Origin: Teredinibacter franksiae
Lineage (GTDB): Bacteria > Pseudomonadota > Gammaproteobacteria > Pseudomonadales > Cellvibrionaceae
Assembly: GCF_014218805.1 (NCBI RefSeq)
Contig: NZ_JACJUV010000008.1
Coordinates: 186,001 to 250,000, forward strand
Length of the DNA stretch: 64,000 nucleotides
Reading direction: 5' to 3'
Shown here: piece by piece, positions 62,060-64,000 of the stretch
Layout: every line of letters starts with the position of its first letter
Position numbering within the stretch: position 1 is the first letter of the stretch
Made by a program: the position numbers and the translations under genes
The notes under the pieces: generated by a model
The model's input: only the letters and a program-made list of their open reading frames with translations
What the model was told of the DNA's origin: nothing
The model's database searches: none

Positions 62060-64000
62060 CTAATCCACAAACACCCGAGCATTACGGAACAATCGCATCC
62101 AAGCGCTATCCTCGCCCCAATCTTCTGGGTGCCAAGAGTTACACACCGTTCGGAATATACGTTCGGGGTGCGGCATCATAATCGTTGCGCGGCCATCGAC
62201 TGAGGTAAGGCCCGTTATACCCAACGGCGAGCCATTCGGATTTGCGGGGTAATCTTCAGTAACGGCTATTTCGTTATCAACAAAGCGCATGGCAATAGCG
62301 TCACTTGTTTCACAGCTAAGCTTGGCCGTGTTACCGGAAAACTCCGCACGCCCCTCGCCGTGTGCGACAGCGACAGGCATGTGGCTTCCGGCCATACCCG
62401 CCAATAAAACCGAAGCGGTTTCTTGAATTTGAACAAGGCTAAACCGCGCCTCGAACTGCTCAGAAAGGTTGCGCACAAAGTGAGGCCACTGTTCTGCACC
62501 GGGAATTAATGACTTTAGATTAGACATCATCTGACAGCCATTACAGACACCCAGACTAAAGGTGTCGCTTCTGTGGAAAAAACCCTCAAACTGCTCGCGC
62601 GCGCGCGGGTTAAACAGAATTGTTTTTGCCCACCCTTCACCCGCTCCAAGTACATCGCCGTAGGAGAATCCGCCGCAGGCGGCTATGCCTTTAAATTGAT
62701 CTAGCGAAATACGACCGGCAAGAATATCGCTCATATGCACATCAATGGCAGAGAAACCGGCTCGATCAAAAGAGGCGGCCATTTCCAAATGACTGTTCAC
62801 GCCCTGCTCTCGTAATATGGCAACCTTAGGGCGCACACCCGTACTGATGTAAGGTGCGGCAATATCAGCAGCTGGATCGTAGCTTAACTTGGCACTCAAA
62901 CCCGGATTCGGTTTAGCGATGAGTGCAAATTCCTGATCAGCACAGTCTGGGTTGTCACGCCGTTTCTGAACGTGATAACTAGTTTTAGTCCAAAGCTCCT
63001 GCAGCTGAGCACGCGCGGCGGTATAGATTTCACTGCCCTGATTATTAATGCTGAGCGTTTCATCAGCCGTAACACTACCAATATTGGACACCATACCGGC
63101 TAGCCCTGCATCGGCAAAAATTTGCATAACCGCAGATACTTTGTCGACAGCGACTTGAACAACCCCCCCCAGCTCTTCGTTAAACAGGACTGCATGGCTA
63201 TCTTCACCCAGTGGGGTAAGGTCTATATTTAAACCACTGCGGCCCGCAAAGCTCATTTCTGCCAAGGCTGCAAACAGTCCACCATCGGATCGATCGTGAT
63301 ACGCTAGCAACAATTCATTCTGCAAACACAACTGCATAGCATTAAAAAACGCCTTTAGCTGCTCGGCACTGTCGGCGTCTGCCGGGGTCTGCCCAATTTG
63401 GTTGTACACCTGCGCAAATATAGACGCGCCTAAACGGTTCTTACCCTGCCCCAAATCGATACAAATGATGGCACTATCAACGTTGGTTTTTAATTCTGGC
63501 GTTACCGTTTTACGCACATCCAGCACCGGCGTAAACGCCGTGATAATTAATGACAAAGGTGATGTTACCGCTTTATCTTCACCCTTCTCACCCTGCCAAG
63601 CCGTACGCATAGACATGGAATCTTTACCAACCGGTATGGTGATACCCAGCGCCGGACAAAAGTCCATGCCAACCGTTTCTACGGTGCGATAGAGTTTTTC
63701 ATCTTCACCCGGATGGCCAGCGGCACACATCCAGTTAGCTGAGAGACGAATATCGCTGATCTTTTCTATGCGTGTTGCGGCAATATTGGTAATCGCTTCG
63801 GCTACAGCCATTCGCCCAGACGCAGGCCCATCGAGTAAAGCCGTCGGCGTTCGTTCTCCAAGGCTCATGGCTTCGCCGGCATAACTGTCGAAAGACACCG
63901 TAGTCACCGCACAGTCGGCTACCGGTACCTGCCAGGGCCCAACCATTTGATCACGCACGACCTGCCCGGTAACCGAGCGATCGCCGATGGTAATCAAGAA
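62060..64000 (-). CDS. purL: Phosphoribosylformylglycinamidine synthase, C-terminal half (partial)
   Basis: Purine synthesis enzyme that converts FGAR and glutamine to FGAM using ATP. The frame is open to the right edge, so the N-terminal half lies outside. Visible are the AIRS-like synthase half ([56 protein letters not shown]) and the glutamine amidotransferase domain at the end, with the nucleophile Cys in [15 protein letters not shown] and HPERIFRTV. The PurL large form, usual in gammaproteobacteria. Confidence 0.97.
   Translation of the reverse strand, partial: FLITIGDRSVTGQVVRDQMVGPWQVPVADCAVTTVSFDSYAGEAMSLGERTPTALLDGPASGRMAVAEAITNIAATRIEKISDIRLSANWMCAAGHPGEDEKLYRTVETVGMDFCPALGITIPVGKDSMSMRTAWQGEKGEDKAVTSPLSLIITAFTPVLDVRKTVTPELKTNVDSAIICIDLGQGKNRLGASIFAQVYNQIGQTPADADSAEQLKAFFNAMQLCLQNELLLAYHDRSDGGLFAALAEMSFAGRSGLNIDLTPLGEDSHAVLFNEELGGVVQVAVDKVSAVMQIFADAGLAGMVSNIGSVTADETLSINNQGSEIYTAARAQLQELWTKTSYHVQKRRDNPDCADQEFALIAKPNPGLSAKLSYDPAADIAAPYISTGVRPKVAILREQGVNSHLEMAASFDRAGFSAIDVHMSDILAGRISLDQFKGIAACGGFSYGDVLGAGEGWAKTILFNPRAREQFEGFFHRSDTFSLGVCNGCQMMSNLKSLIPGAEQWPHFVRNLSEQFEARFSLVQIQETASVLLAGMAGSHMPVAVAHGEGRAEFSGNTAKLSCETSDAIAMRFVDNEIAVTEDYPANPNGSPLGITGLTSVDGRATIMMPHPERIFRTVCNSWHPEDWGEDSAWMRLFRNARVFVD

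Noticed and set aside
1..64000. CRISPR arrays, rRNA genes and riboswitches
   Set aside because: The tandem repeats seen have 6-, 7-, 12- and 51-bp periods without unique spacers of CRISPR type; no rRNA motif or known riboswitch core was recognised.

Overview
The window looks like the chromosome of a marine, polysaccharide-degrading gammaproteobacterium of the Cellvibrionaceae type (Saccharophagus/Teredinibacter-like). The reasons are secreted multidomain plant-cell-wall enzymes (GH10 and GH30 xylanases, a mannanase remnant, CBM2, tandem CBMs), long poly-serine linkers between enzyme and binding modules, and ordinary gammaproteobacterial housekeeping genes (gltX, dusA, tal, purL). The genus is an inference; no rRNA is present.

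Layout. 1-12.6 kb: a carbohydrate-degradation region with a CBM-rich protein carrying a mannanase tail, a GH10 xylanase with four CBMs, a secreted CBM2-DUF4377 protein and a GH30 glucuronoxylanase, interspersed with gene-poor DNA, microsatellites, a truncated REP-associated transposase and gene fragments. 12.6-16.5 kb: a scrap region and a four-gene minus-strand cluster (papain-like protein broken by an in-frame TAA, histone-deacetylase-family enzyme, small unknown protein, glycine-zipper membrane-active protein), resembling a polymorphic toxin/effector locus. 16.8-30.2 kb: a large type I restriction-modification locus (HsdM, HsdS, two DUF262 proteins, a winged-helix regulator with a palindromic operator, an AbiEii-like nucleotidyltransferase, HsdR, YgjP-like metallopeptidase).

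30.6-42.9 kb: a 12.3-kb integrated island. It is bounded by a tRNA-Ala(GGC) gene with an adjacent P4-type integrase on the right and a 15-bp copy of the tRNA 3' end on the left. It carries AlpA, TOPRIM and DUF3987 replication genes, a second and unrelated type I R-M system (its HsdR has a cysteine-repeat insert), an orphan Rap1a-like immunity protein and a small ribbon-helix-helix gene. The first R-M locus lies immediately beyond the left att copy and is preceded by integrase-upstream-like sequence without an integrase, suggesting two islands in tandem at one tRNA.

43-64 kb: mostly core chromosome: gltX, an outer-membrane barrel-like protein, a nitroreductase, a VIT/CCC1 transporter next to Dps (iron handling), two small cassette-like genes each followed by an attC-like palindrome, and a complete IS66-family element (8-bp target duplication) that splits a small gene. 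After that come dusA, tal, a TerB-like gene, a FapA/CBS/HDOD run, GDPD and aldo/keto reductase genes, a polysaccharide deacetylase, a putative secreted metallopeptidase and the C-terminal half of purL.

The secreted enzymes together attack glucuronoxylan and mannan-type hemicellulose. The accessory middle part is a defence and conflict zone: two type I R-M systems, DUF262 proteins, toxin/immunity-like genes and mobile-element scars.
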